DNA from: Chelydra serpentina
Lineage: Eukaryota > Chordata > Testudines > Chelydridae
Reading direction: 5' to 3'
Assembly (NCBI GenBank): GCA_037349315.1
Contig: JBAIAC010000006.1
Span: forward strand, 52,758,501 to 52,822,500
Length of the DNA stretch: 64,000 bases
In this document: positions 1-10,069 of the stretch, piece by piece
Layout: each line of letters starts with the position of its first letter
Position numbering within the stretch: position 1 is the first letter of the stretch
The notes under the pieces: generated by a model
What the model was told of the DNA's origin: nothing
Databases searched by the model: none
The model's input: the letters and a program-made list of their open reading frames with translations, nothing else
Translations under genes and position numbers: made by a program

Positions 1-35
1 AGCAATTAACTTCAGTAGGGCCAGGATTTCATCCA
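1..35. repeat. Palindromic MITE fragment at window edge
   Basis: The first bases read cttcagtagggccaggattt, which matches one half of a palindromic MITE also seen at 12558-12635 (inverted arms around gggcca and tgacttcaat). Only one arm is inside the window, so the element continues upstream. Confidence 0.4.
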
Positions 36-224
36 AGGTCTCTGCCTCGAAAATCTTAAAGTCTAAAAAGAAAATCAACAGACAGGGAGCTAGAATGCAA
101 CAGAAGTGATGAGATACTCAAAGTATTTTTTAAAACAAAAAATATGGTGCTAGCAAGAGAGTACTGAATATCACTATCTGCTCAGCTACTTGTTTGTATT
201 CCATTGCATTGTTGCTCAGAGTTG

Positions 225-1146
225 TGGTAGTTTTGCCAGGTGTCTGGTTTTTGACGGGAACACCAGGTCGAAAAGGGACCCTAGCAACTCTGTCAGCACC
301 GCTGACTGGGCTATTAAAAAGTCCAGTGGACAGTGCAGCTGGGCTAAGGCAGGCTCCTTGTCTGCCAGGGTTCTGCGCGGCTTCCGGAAGCAGCAGCATG
401 TTGAGACACCCCTTTGGCATTTATGTGTAGGGGCAGCCAGGGGGCTCCGCATGCTGCCCTCACCCCAAGCACCGGCTCGGCACGTCCCATTGGCCGGGAA
501 CTGGGCCAATGGGAGCTGCGGGGGAGGCACCTGCGGATGGAGCAGTGCGCAGAGCCACCTGGCCATGCCTCTGCATAGGAGTCGGAGAGCGGACATGCCG
601 CTGCTTCCAGGAACTGCCTGAGGAAAGTGCCACCCGGAGCCTGCACCCCTCACCCCCTTCTGCACCCCAACACTGTGCCCCAGCCCTGATGCCCCTTCCA
701 CCCTCTGAACCCCTCTGTCCCAGCCCGGCGCACCCCTTATACCCCAAATCCTTCATTCCCAGCCCCACCCCAGAGCTTGCACCCCCACCTGGAGCCCTCA
801 CACCCCAGCCCGGAGTCCCCTCCCACACTCCAAATCCCTCAGCCCCAGCTTGGAGCCCTCATTCCTCCTGCACCCCAAGCCCCATTCCAGAGCCCCCCAC
901 ACACTCTGAACCCCTCATTTCCAGCCCCACTCTGGAACCCGCACCCCCAGCCCATACCCCCTCCTACACCTCAACCCCCTGCTCCAGCCCAATGAAAATG
1001 AGCAGTGAGGGTGGGGAGAGCGAGCGATGGGTGGGTGGAATGAGCAGGAGGAGGGGCCTTGAAGAAGAGACAGGGCAGGGGTAGGACCTCGGCAATGGGG
1101 CGGGGAAAGGGTGTTTAGTTTTGTGTGAGTAAACAGTTGGCAACCA
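225..1146. repeat. Probable non-autonomous DNA transposon, GC-rich
   Basis: A sharp GC island in AT-rich DNA. The ends are loosely inverted: ggtagttttgccagg near 226 against gttggcaacc near 1136. Positions 630-990 are a degenerate C-rich array in which units like cagccccaccccagag recur about every 25-35 bases. Several frames stay open here only because the DNA is C-rich and has few stops; the resulting proline-rich reading frames are not credible genes. No clear target duplication was found, so the boundaries are approximate. Confidence 0.45.
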
Positions 1147-1582
1147 TATCCTGTGGTAATGTGAGCAACTGGAAAGGGACCACACTGCCACAGGCTCCTG
1201 AGGGTACACGCTAAATCAGCACTGCTCTTCCCTCTATGGTCATCTCATGGTCAATACCTGCCTCTTTTGGGCCTGCAGGTTGACTAATGGGTCCCCACAC
1301 TAGAAGGGAAAGTGCACGCCAATAACTCCTACACTCGATCTTCCACTGCAGGGGCCTCTTTGATCTCTCAATATTGTATTATTGTGAGTTAATATACTCT
1401 ACAAGATATGTTACTGAAATACATAATTTATGTATGCTCAATATATTTTGCATGTTTTACATATTATGAGGTTCCAATTCTATATGTTTAATGCATTTTC
1501 AATAGACAATGCATTTCAAATAGACAATATTTATTTTCTGTATTGTTATATTAAATATATTTCTCCAGAAGAAGGTCCTTTG
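1147..1582. other. AT-rich spacer
   Basis: Nothing recognisable; AT-rich single-copy-looking DNA. Confidence 0.4.
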
Positions 1583-1780
1583 TAGAGCTGATCAGGCAAT
1601 TTTTTGATGAAACAGTTTTTCATTGGAAAATGCCAATTTGTCAAAACCAAAATTTACCTTCTGTGAGAAATTTTGAAATTTCTACTTTTTGTTCCAAAAT
1701 GGAACAATTGTTTGTTTTTTGTTTTATGAGAATTCCAGAATTTTCCATTGGACAGAAATTCTAACTTTTGACCAGCTCTA
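1583..1780. mobile_element. hAT-type MITE, tagagctg family
   Basis: The 198-bp element has inverted tips tagagctgatca (left) and tgaccagctcta (right). It is flanked by gtcctttg (1575-1582) and gtcctatg (1781-1788), an 8-bp target duplication with one mismatch, which is the hallmark of hAT transposition. The interior is AT-rich with no reading frame. The same tips recur at 17270 and 18029 and at the right end of the block at 25222. Confidence 0.82.
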
Positions 1781-1849
1781 GTCCTATGGTGTTTTAGGAT
1801 TGCCCTGACTCTGTGTGAGGTTTCTTTATTCAAGAGCCTGAGCAGTACA

Positions 1850-2175
1850 CATGGCTCTCCCCTCAGCCTCCGAAGCAGCTGCAGCTCCGGGGCTGGCAGG
1901 CTGTGGCCACTCCACCCTGTCTTGCCCGCCAGAGCATGCTGTGGCCGTGCCGCCCGGTCTGGCCCACCGGAGCAGGCTGCGGCCGCGCTGCCCAGCCTGC
2001 CGGAGCAGCTCGGGCCAGGCCAGAGACATCCTCCCCTGGCCCGCTCCAGCTAAGGTGGGAAGGGATGGGATGGGGAGAGTGGGGGGGTCCCAAGCTAGGG
2101 GTGGGGTCATGTGGGGGATGGTCACAGGGGTTACTCCTCTGACCCCCAGCTCCCCCCCCCCAAAAAAAAAAAATT
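1850..2175. repeat. GC-rich unclassified repeat
   Basis: A GC-rich stretch with repeated ccggagcagg-like units, ending in a C run and an A run around 2150-2172. It is probably part of a composite with the hAT end that follows. The open frames on both strands reflect composition, not genes. Confidence 0.3.
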
Positions 2176-2341
2176 CCCCACCAGTTGCTGTCCCGACCTG
2201 TCAAGGTAAGCAGCTGGCGGGCTGAGACACTTTGTTTACTTAGGTTTACCTCCTGCCTGTGGATGCTCAAGGTAAACGAACCGTCTCGGCCCGCCAGCAG
2301 CTTATCCTGATGGCCCAGGAGCCAAACTTTGCTGACCCCTG
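2176..2341 (-). mobile_element. hAT end fragment with caggggtc tip
   Basis: Read on the minus strand from 2341 it starts caggggtcagcaaagtttgg, a hAT-type terminus, and continues into sequence rich in ccgccagc and gtaaac motifs that form an internal inverted pair (gtttacttaggtttacc at about 2233 and caaggtaaac at about 2269). The 8 bases outside the tip are aactatag; no partner was found on the left, so the other end is lost or replaced. Confidence 0.5.
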
Positions 2342-2463
2342 AACTATAGGGTCGGCTTAGGAATGGGTCATAAAAATTTTCCACTTTTACTTATCCATCT
2401 TGGGGGGGGGGGGGGGGGGTTCGTCTTATAAACGAACCGGCTTATGATCGAGTATATACAGTA
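2342..2463. repeat. Short dispersed repeat with an 18-G run
   Basis: The phrase gggtcggcttaggaatgggt and the later phrase cggcttatgatcgagtatat flank a run of 18 G at 2402-2419. I recognise the right-hand text as a common turtle repeat but cannot name the family. The G run is likely to vary in length and to be hard to sequence. Confidence 0.35.
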
Positions 2464-2877
2464 ATTAATGGGTTAAATTCAACCATAAGTTACACTGGGG
2501 TAGCCCCATTCAAATCAAAGGGTCTGCATTAGTTTAAATGAGAGAATAAGCTCGCCAGTGATTTTATTTCATGGCAGATTTGAAAAGAAAGGTATTATAT
2601 GTAAGTGTGGGGAGTGGCGGAGTATGAGAAAAAGACTACAAGATAGAGAGAAGAGTGATATAAGAAATATTTTCACAGGTTAGAGATGACCTTTAATAAA
2701 GCTGAGATTCCACATATGGTATATTTCAAAATATCTATTCATTAAATATTTATTTAAATATATAAAACTCATCTGTTAGGTGTTCATCTTGTGTCCTGTG
2801 GACTCATATGTTAAAATACACCATACAAAATACAATATCATGGACTGCTTATCCCACCTGGACACTTGCATAAATAT

Positions 2878-3200
2878 TAGAACTGGTCAAAACTCAGAAT
2901 TTTCATTCCGTGTGAAATTTCCCACAGAATGAAAGTTCTGAAAAAAAATTGTTTTGGAAATATTGAAATGACCATATTGAAATATTGTTTCAATAAGGCT
3001 AAAGCACTTCATTTCAATAAGGTTGAAGTGCCTTTTTTTTTTACTTATATAAGCATAAAAGTCAAAATGAAAAAGTTGAAACGAAGCTCTTCAACCTTAA
3101 TGAAATGAAACATTTTGACAAAATCAATACATTACCTTGAAATGTTTAGATTTCATTGATCCAGCATTTTCTGATGGAAAGCTATTCTATAGGATTTTTT
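2878..3200. repeat. Diverged A/T-rich MITE
   Basis: Starts tagaactggtcaaaactcag, resembling the tagagctg MITE tip, and is full of gaaacattttga and tttcattccg words in both orientations, as in the MITEs at 1583, 17270 and 43640. The right end is not clear. Confidence 0.4.
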
Positions 3201-3395
3201 TCACCAACTTTAATAAATATCCATCTGCTAATATGAGAAAAATAAACCCAACCTCCTCTAGGGCTCACACCACTCTCTTTCCAAAGGCCTGGGAAAAGAT
3301 GAGCTTTGCAGCAGACCTAAAAGGTTAACCAATCCAGGCTCTGGTATCCCAAGTAGAGGAGTAATTGTAAAAGTTGAGATTCCCTCATGAATAAT

Positions 3396-3505
3396 ACGAA
3401 AATAAGAAAGAAAAACTTGTAGCACCTTAGAGACTAAGGTGCTACAAGTTTTTCTTTCTTATTTTCGTTTTGCTGACACAGACTAACACGGCTACTACAC
3501 TGAAA
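3396..3505 (+). mobile_element. Penelope-like 3' tail inserted as a perfect fold-back
   Basis: The 110-bp insert ends on the right with the PLE 3' terminus (gctgacacagactaacacgg and following bases). Its left part, 3396-3430, is a perfect 35-nt inverted copy of 3434-3468 with a 3-nt spacer (aga). The whole unit lies between two copies of cctcatgaataat (3383-3395 and 3506-3518), a 13-bp target duplication, so the fold-back was inserted as one piece. The tail phrase (aaggtgctacaag) is the same as in the full PLE at 33965. This is a 5'-truncated retrocopy, not a gene. Confidence 0.88.
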
Positions 3506-3518
3506 CCTCATGAATAAT

Positions 3519-5256
3519 GTCATCCCACCAGCATGCTACCATTCCTAATGAGGGAGCATGAGAGCTTCCACCAATCTCAGTTGCAGCAGTCTGGCCAAGG
3601 GAGAGAAGCAATTCCTCAGGTAGAGACACCAAATTGTTTAGGATTTTATAGGTTAAAACCAACACCTGAAACCCAGAAATTTATTGGAAGCCAGTGCTTA
3701 TCCTGGAGGACTGGTATGTTTTGCTTCCAGTATCACCCTCACCCCCCAAATAAGTGGTCATCATATTATGCGCTAGCTTTTGTTATTGGGTGGTCTCAGT
3801 TTGTATTGATCTTCACAATATGGGGCAAGACGCATTCTTTTGGACAAGCACTTGCTTGGTTTATAAGTGGTTGGTTGAACTGATACGGTCAAAAGAGCAA
3901 TATGTGATATCTTAATTTAAAGAAATGCTACATTTAATATATGTAATGTGCCCAGAAATGACAGGCACATCAAAATGAATTAATTCTAAAATGAATATAT
4001 ACACACCTACATTATTTCCATTTATGTATAATGTATGTTATCCACATGGCTTGTGATTCTCTTGTGATGATTTAAATGAGTTGCATATTAAAAGTTTCCT
4101 TGAAATGCATAACAAAATACTTAATCTCAAGAGTGAAATGCTTTAAATTAATCCAAAATGAATCAGATGTACTCCTCTAAATGAATGAAGATGTAAGGTC
4201 TGACATAAATATGATAGGTAAATACTATAATGATATGGAAGTAATGTACATAATATGTAAATATTGCAAGCATATGCATATAGTATAGTTTATGTAGTTT
4301 GATAAATTCAATCTTAATTTATATAGCAGCTGTTCTATTCTATTGACACAGAAAATATTTGTAGTGCTTTAAGATGCAGCAAAGCTAGACTGCATGACAC
4401 AGGATAGATCAGTAGTTTAAACTACTTTATGAAACTGTTAGCACAGCTTACCCTATGAAGCACATTTGCAAAAAAGAAATTAAAAAATAGATTTCCTATA
4501 CTGTGAAATATAAAATAATTTTTAAAACTTTGTAAAATATAATAAAACACCCCTTAATAGGCCCAGACTTCCAGACAAGAACCATGTTCCAATAGGGCAT
4601 CGTGGTAATGTAAATGATATCATATGACGGTTGGGGAACAAGAACAGGGCAGGAACATTTGAGGCTTGATTTCTTGAGATTTAGAAGAGGAAAAAATTTA
4701 AACAGATTAATAAATAAAATACTTGTTAGTTTTCCCATAGCGGTCAGAAGTTAGAGTGACTCTTTGGTGAAGGGAGAAGTACACATATGCAGCATTGGGA
4801 GAAACATTATGAAAGTTTTCTGATATAGACAAACCGTTTCTCTTCTTGCCATTAGTGTGTGTGAGAGAATTCTCAGGCTAGAATGATAACCTGGTTAGTT
4901 CTGATAGGTGTGGCTTTTGGAATTATTCTATTCCTGTTTACAGAAATGTTTTCCTCAGTTTAGTATTTTTCCTTAATTGTGTTAGTTGGTCTCCTTAGCT
5001 TTTCATTCCAGTAACACATTAATATGGGCATGTGCTCATATATTGGTACATATATTGTTAATCATTCCTGGGCAGCATCCAGCTAAATTATCATCCACCA
5101 GAAAACTGATGCTGTAGGTATAGAAAAAAGCACAGGCTTCTTCTCTTCCATAAGTGGGTTAGCCTTAATTATGAAAATGGTCACTTTTCAGCTTTATGGA
5201 AATGCTCATTCTGAATCTGATGGATGGACCTGAAGAATGAGCAGGTAACACACAGA
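3519..5256. other. AT-rich spacer
   Basis: No recognisable repeat or gene. A 116-codon open frame at 3533-3883 has no recognisable motif and no splice or composition support. Confidence 0.4.
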
Positions 5257-5413
5257 GGGCCTGATTCTCATTTGCACTAAGGTCACTTTACTCCACCCTG
5301 GTGGTGTAAAGCAGCTTTAAAGTAGAAGTAAATTATATGTACACCTATTTCAAGGCCCCATTATGCTGCCAGAGTGGTGTGAAGTGACCTTAGTGTAAAT
5401 GAGAATCAGGCCC
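5257..5413. mobile_element. Palindromic MITE (gggcctgattctca)
   Basis: Left arm gggcctgattctcatttgca and right arm ending tgaatgagaatcaggccc-like sequence (about 5393-5413, read aatgagaatcaggccc) are inverted copies about 45 bp long with a short centre. Related palindromic elements lie at 9140, 12558, 49233 and in halves at 53163 and 53450. No coding capacity. Confidence 0.75.
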
Positions 5414-5459
5414 ATGGTTTTCAGGTTCTCTTTTGACTCACCGCTGGACTTTAGGAGAT

Positions 5460-6031
5460 GGAGCAATAAGTTTATCATCATTATAGATCAATGGTTGTTA
5501 TCAGACTGGGAGGATGTAGCTAGGGGCACGTCACAGGGGTCAGTCCTGGCTCTGGTACTATTCAATATTTTCATTAATGACTTGGGTAGAGAAGTGGAGA
5601 GCATGCCTATAAAATTTGCAGATGACACCAATCTGGGAGGGATTGCAAGCACTTTGAAGGACAAGATTAGAATTCAGAAGGACCTTGACAAATTGGAAAA
5701 TTGGTCTGAAATCAGCAAGATGAAATTAAATAAAGACGAGTGCAAAGTACTACAGTTAGGAAGGAAATGTCAAATGCCCAACTATAAAATGGTGAATAAC
5801 TACCATGGTGGTAGTACTTCAGAAAAGGACTCGTGCGTTGTAGTGGATCACAAATTGAATATGAGTCAACAATGTGATGCAGCTGGGAAAAAGGCTAATA
5901 TAATTCTGGGGGGTATTAACAGCAGTGTCCTATGTAAGACCTGTTCCACTGTACACACCAATGGTGAGGCCTCAGCTGGAGTATTGTGTCCAGTTCTGGG
6001 CACCACACTAGGAAAGATGTGGACAAATTGA
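5460..6031 (+). pseudogene. CR1 reverse transcriptase remnant
   Basis: This open stretch encodes the fingers-to-thumb end of a LINE reverse transcriptase. In the frame that opens at 5399, the catalytic FADD is at residues 73-76, preceded by [23 protein letters not shown] text corresponding to the PQGSVLGP motif of the intact CR1 copy in this window, and followed by the LDKLENW and LQLGRK blocks. The homology begins about residue 25; the first residues are flanking DNA read through. The frame breaks after 6031, before the conserved C-terminal block, and the 5' half including the endonuclease is missing. It is non-functional. Confidence 0.85.
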
Positions 6032-6345
6032 AGAAAGTCTAAAGGTTTAGAAAATCTGAGCTATGAGGTAGGTTAGAAAAGCTGAGCAAGTTTAGTCTTG
6101 AGAAAGGAAGACTGAGGGGGACCTGATTACTGTCTTCAAATATGTTAAGGGTGTTATAAAGAGAACAATGATCAGTTATTCTCCATGTCCATTGAAATCT
6201 GCAGCAAAGGAGATTTAGATTCGATATTAGGAAAAAATGTCAACTATAAGTATAGTTAAGCTCTGTAATACGCTTCCAAGGGAGGTTGTAGAATACATAT
6301 CAAGGGAGGTTTTTAAAACCAGGTTGGAAAAATACCTGTCGTAGA

Positions 6346-6748
6346 CATAGGTGCTGACTCCATGGGTGCTCCGGGGCTGGAGCACCCACAGGGAAAAATT
6401 GGTGGGTGCTGAGCACCCACCGGCAGCTCCCCGCCAGCCCTCCCCCCACCGCGCCCAGCTCACCTTGGCTTCCGGGTTCCCGCTGGAGGTGCCTCCCGCC
6501 TACGCCGCTTTTTTTAGCTTTCATGAACAGCTGCCCGCCTGTCAGCTGTTCGGCGGTTGGCAAGGGGCGGGGCACGGGGGAAAGCGCAGCGCCGGCCGCC
6601 TCTTCCCTATACCCTACCCCCGAGGCACCACCCTGCTGTGCTTTCCCCCACGCTCCCCCCCACACTTGCTGACCGCCGAACAGCTGACAGGCGGGCGGCT
6701 GTGTATGAAAGCTAAAAAAAGAGGCTTCAGCAGGAGTCGGCGCCTATG
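6346..6748. mobile_element. hAT MITE with internal inverted arms
   Basis: Terminal inverted repeats cataggtgctgactcc (6346) and ggagtcggcgcctatg (ends 6748) are flanked by gtcgtaga (6338-6345) and gtcataga (6749-6756), an 8-bp duplication with one mismatch. Inside, 6508-6564 and 6664-6721 are a second inverted pair about 57 bp long (agctttcat, cgcctgtcagctgttcggcgg). GC-rich interior, no gene. It sits inside the older CR1 copy. Confidence 0.88.
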
Positions 6749-7189
6749 GTCATAGATGATCTAACTTTACTTGGTCTTGCCACTGCACAGGGGGCTGGAT
6801 CCAACTTGTTGAGGTCCTTTCCAGCCCTACATTTCTATGATTCTCTATAGTAGCCAAAATGTTTCATCTGAATTAAGATCAGAATTTTTATTCCAAAAAA
6901 TGAATCAGATTTTAGGAAGGAAGCATTTTGAATGAGTGCACTAATCATTCCCAGCCAACATTCACATGCTCATCCAGTCCCTCCCATATAGCCTCACTAA
7001 ATTTCACATTACTATGTCATTGTCAAAACTTCCAGTAACTATTAATTATTCAATAAGGGCAAAATCCTGACACCTTTCTTTTGTAGGAATAAAAGATACA
7101 TGACCCCCGTACTCCTGATTATGGAGACTCCACACCAACCTAACTGATTCTGAGGTCATCAGCTCATATGGAAGCAGCATGCAGTAGAT

Positions 7190-7467
7190 ATGGGGTTCTC
7201 AAACTTCACTGCACCGCGACCCCCTTCTGACAACAAAAATTACTACGCGACCCCAGGAGAGGGGACCAAAGCCTGTGTCCGCCCAAGCCCCGCTGCTCTG
7301 GGTGGGGGGGCCAAAGCCGGAGCCTCACCACTCTGGACGGGGGGCCAAAGCTGAAGCTCAAAGGCTTCAGCCCAGGACCCCAGCAAGTCTAAGCCAGTCC
7401 TGGCAACCCCATTCAAAGGGGGTCCTGACCCACTTTGGGGTCCTGACCCACAGTGTGAGAACTGCTG
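7190..7467. mobile_element. hAT MITE (ggttctcaaact tips)
   Basis: Left end ggggttctcaaacttcactg and right end gtgtgagaactgctg are inverted. Flanks cagtagat (7182-7189) and gtgtagat (7468-7475) match at 6 of 8 positions. The interior repeats gggggccaaagc units. No coding potential. Confidence 0.75.
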
Positions 7468-7674
7468 GTGTAGATCCATAGCTGAGACCCATAGAGCTGC
7501 TGAAGGGATTGGAAGCTCATGCAAATGAGGTCCAAGCTCCCTTCAGATATTTCATCACTGTTTATGCTCTGAGCAGGCTACACAGATACAACTGCAATGC
7601 AGGTAGTAATATGCCCCTCCAGAGCAGATTGGGAGGAGAGATAAAGAATTGGGGTTGGTGGGAGAGGAAAGAAA

Positions 7675-7805
7675 AGTTCTGTGGTTATGGCATTGGACTG
7701 GGACTCAGGAAATCTGGATGCAATTCTTAGATCTGCCAGAACTTTCCTGTTTGACCATAGTCAAATCCGTTATCTGTCTTTGCCTCAGTTATCAATCTGT
7801 ACACT
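7675..7805 (+). repeat. MIR-like tRNA-derived SINE fragment
   Basis: Order of words matches the MIR/CORE-SINE layout: gtggttatggcattggactg, then ctcaggaaatctgg, then gatctgccagaactt, then ttgcctcagttatcaatctg. Diverged and truncated at the 3' side. Confidence 0.6.
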
Positions 7806-9139
7806 TCCCAACCTCTCACAGATGTTGTGTAGTACTCTTTTTTTCTTTTCTTTTTAAGATAAGGTGTTTTTTTTTAATTTTAAAGGCAAAGATTCCACCT
7901 GCTGCTAAGTCTAACAAATTATTGGTGAGTTAATGTGTTTAATAGAGGCTCTGCAAATATAGTAAGGATAAGGGGCATGGATAACCTAACTAATTAACTC
8001 CTATCCGTGTTTTGTTGTCACTAAGTACATGAGAGGAGTTGTAGCAGCAGTTGTGGTCTAACTGCACAGTCACCTGCTGAGATGAGAGGCAAGATATCTC
8101 TTTTACATTTGTTGAATCAAAATATTTTTCTTTCTACATTAAAACCAGAATTACATGTATGTACATCTGCCTTAAGTGTCAGAAGAAGTTAATCAAGACA
8201 CAGAACAATAGTAAATGGAGATAACACAGTAATGAGCTGTGATTTTATTCTAGAGGTACAAATATTGTATGCACAAGCAGGTACTGTAATAGGATTAAAG
8301 TGCCAGAAGGGCTAATACTAATACTGGATCTATTCAGTGGGCTGTGATGAGATTGTTCTCAGCCAGATAAGCTTTTGCAAAGACCCTGGATTACAAAGAG
8401 TGGATGTGTAGTATCAGTAGATTCTTTCAATTCACTGCTTCTCTGTGTCTTAGAGATACATGCTAATCCTGATTTGTCATTGAATAACTAGTAAAAAGCT
8501 GCTTGTCACATACCTTCAGTGAAGCCTTTGTGGAAGAGATTGAATTTCTACATGTCTGCCCTCTTAAAGCCTTAATGTATTTCTAGTTATTAGCTCATTG
8601 AATAATGTGATACCAGGTGGCATTCTTTACTGAACACCCTGGTGGAAGAATATGTAGGTGATTTCCCCCCCCCTAAATCTATTTTTCTTCAGTAGCTGTT
8701 GTTACTTGATCTTCTTCCTATGTGGATCTCCATAGGTTTGCAACTGGAAGTTTGCAACCATGGTAGACCATTCCGTATGATCCTCTGCTAATTTCTTTGT
8801 GGATTAACAGTCCTTTTGATACACCCAGGACACCACGTCATCCATCCAAGATCATCTTTTTCTGCCTTGTGTTCTTCTGCCATCAACTTTCCCTTCCAGT
8901 GCCCATAAACATGCATCGCCCGCTGAACCCCTTAAAATGTGCCCTTCAAATCGAATCTTTCTTCATAGGGACCTTATAATGCATCCTCTGCATGTATGTA
9001 TATCTACAACTCACATAGCTCTATTTTGTCTGGGGCAAAGGGTTGGAATGTGAATTTTTTGTATGTGTTTTTATGAATAGGATATGGCACCTAGACTTTC
9101 CCGTTTTGGGAAATCTGTATAAATAATAAATTAATATTC
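7806..9139. other. AT-rich spacer
   Basis: Nothing recognisable apart from short T and C runs (7850s, 8665). Confidence 0.4.
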
Positions 9140-9232
9140 AGGGCCAAATTTTGCCCTGACTTACACCCCATGCAACTTTTATTAAAGCCACTGAAGTTCT
9201 GCATCAGTTGGGATTCAGAGCAGAGTTTGATC
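9140..9232. repeat. Palindromic MITE, diverged
   Basis: Left gggccaaattttgccctgac and right tcagagcagagtttga form the ends of a palindromic element with a centre around ccactgaagttctgcatcag. It is related to the element at 5257. Confidence 0.5.
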
Positions 9233-9394
9233 TTGGATTTTAATAGAACAATAGGATAAATGAGGGGAAGCTATGCATTACAAAGCTATAATGATTTTCT
9301 GGTGACATTTATATACTACGTGTGGATTGTGAATTCTCTAGCAATCCCAGATGGAATTTGTTTGCAAAGGATACTTGTGCATGGATTTTAATCT

Positions 9395-9560
9395 TCACTT
9401 CCTTCTCCTGTCACTACACCCTCTATCTTCCATCTTCTTGCACCTTCTCCACCTCTCCTACCTCACTGTTATCTTCCTCCACCTCTTTGTGATTATTTCC
9501 TCCTCTATCTCCCCTTGACTTTCCTGTTCTCCTCTGCATACTTACACTCTCCCATTTCCT
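9395..9560. repeat. Polypyrimidine-rich tract
   Basis: About 165 bases almost wholly C and T on the plus strand (cttctcc, ccacctctcc and similar words), without a fixed period. Flanked by AT-rich DNA; nothing is seen from 9561 to 9877. Confidence 0.5.
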
Positions 9561-9877
9561 CTCCTTAGATTCAAGTCCCCTAGTTCTGACCTTGTTCTGC
9601 AGCTGCCACCTTTTAACTTACAAATCTCAGGAAGTCTTTTTAATGCTCACTCCTTTTTTCGTTTAATTTTCCTCCACAAAAAAACTTTAATTTAAAGTTA
9701 GGGTTGTTTCAGTGATTAAATATTAAACTTTAATCAAACTGTGTGTCAAGAACATAATTACAAAAAATCCTAAGCATTAAAATGTCTGGAAGACAATTAA
9801 GAATTCAGTCATATTTGTAAGGTACAGCCCTGCATTGAGGTGATACGACTCCAAGTAGATACCAGGAACATTCAGCC

Positions 9878-10069
9878 TCAGGGAGGCAGATACAGAATGC
9901 CACCTAAAGCTCCCAGGAGCACAGAGGCAGTGTGATTCAGGAGTGTGGGATACTTCTCTCTGATCATCTCTGCAAGCTGGTGTTTTAAGGTGTCCTCGCT
10001 GTCCCCTTTCCAGTGGAACAGGCAAGGATCAAGCTTTCTCCTGATCTCAGAGCATACAGCCTTCCAGAG
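9878..10069 (-). CDS. Candidate terminal exon, unknown protein
   Basis: I do not recognise this protein. Reading minus from 10069, a pyrimidine-rich tract (cttcttgctttgg) and gtacag precede the codons for LWKAVCSEIRRKLDPC, and the frame stays open for 63 codons to a TGA at 9878, ending in LLGALGGILYLPP. The stretch is richer in GC than its surroundings and the peptide has a balanced, protein-like composition. Against it: the other strand and another frame are also open here, no partner exon is visible, and a donor-like ttaggtggca at about 9903 could equally end the exon earlier. It could be an unannotated repeat or chance. Confidence 0.22.
   Translation of the reverse strand, partial: LWKAVCSEIRRKLDPCLFHWKGDSEDTLKHQLAEMIREKYPTLLNHTASVLLGALGGILYLPP

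Larger units (their letters stand above)
5460..6845 (+). mobile_element. Old CR1 LINE, 5'-truncated, split by a hAT MITE
   Basis: It carries the C-terminal part of CR1 ORF2 and the 3' end. The end reads ttctatgattctct near 6830-6845, the CR1-type terminal octamer tail. The element is interrupted at 6346-6748 by a hAT MITE; the CR1 text resumes at 6749 with the end of the 3' region (ggatccaacttgttgaggtc, cctttccagccctac). It is much more diverged than the CR1 at 44925. Confidence 0.85.

Noticed and set aside
509..1084. Long proline-rich open frame (191 codons)
   Set aside because: It lies in a C-rich degenerate repeat with few stops in any frame; there is no domain, and the repeat explains it.
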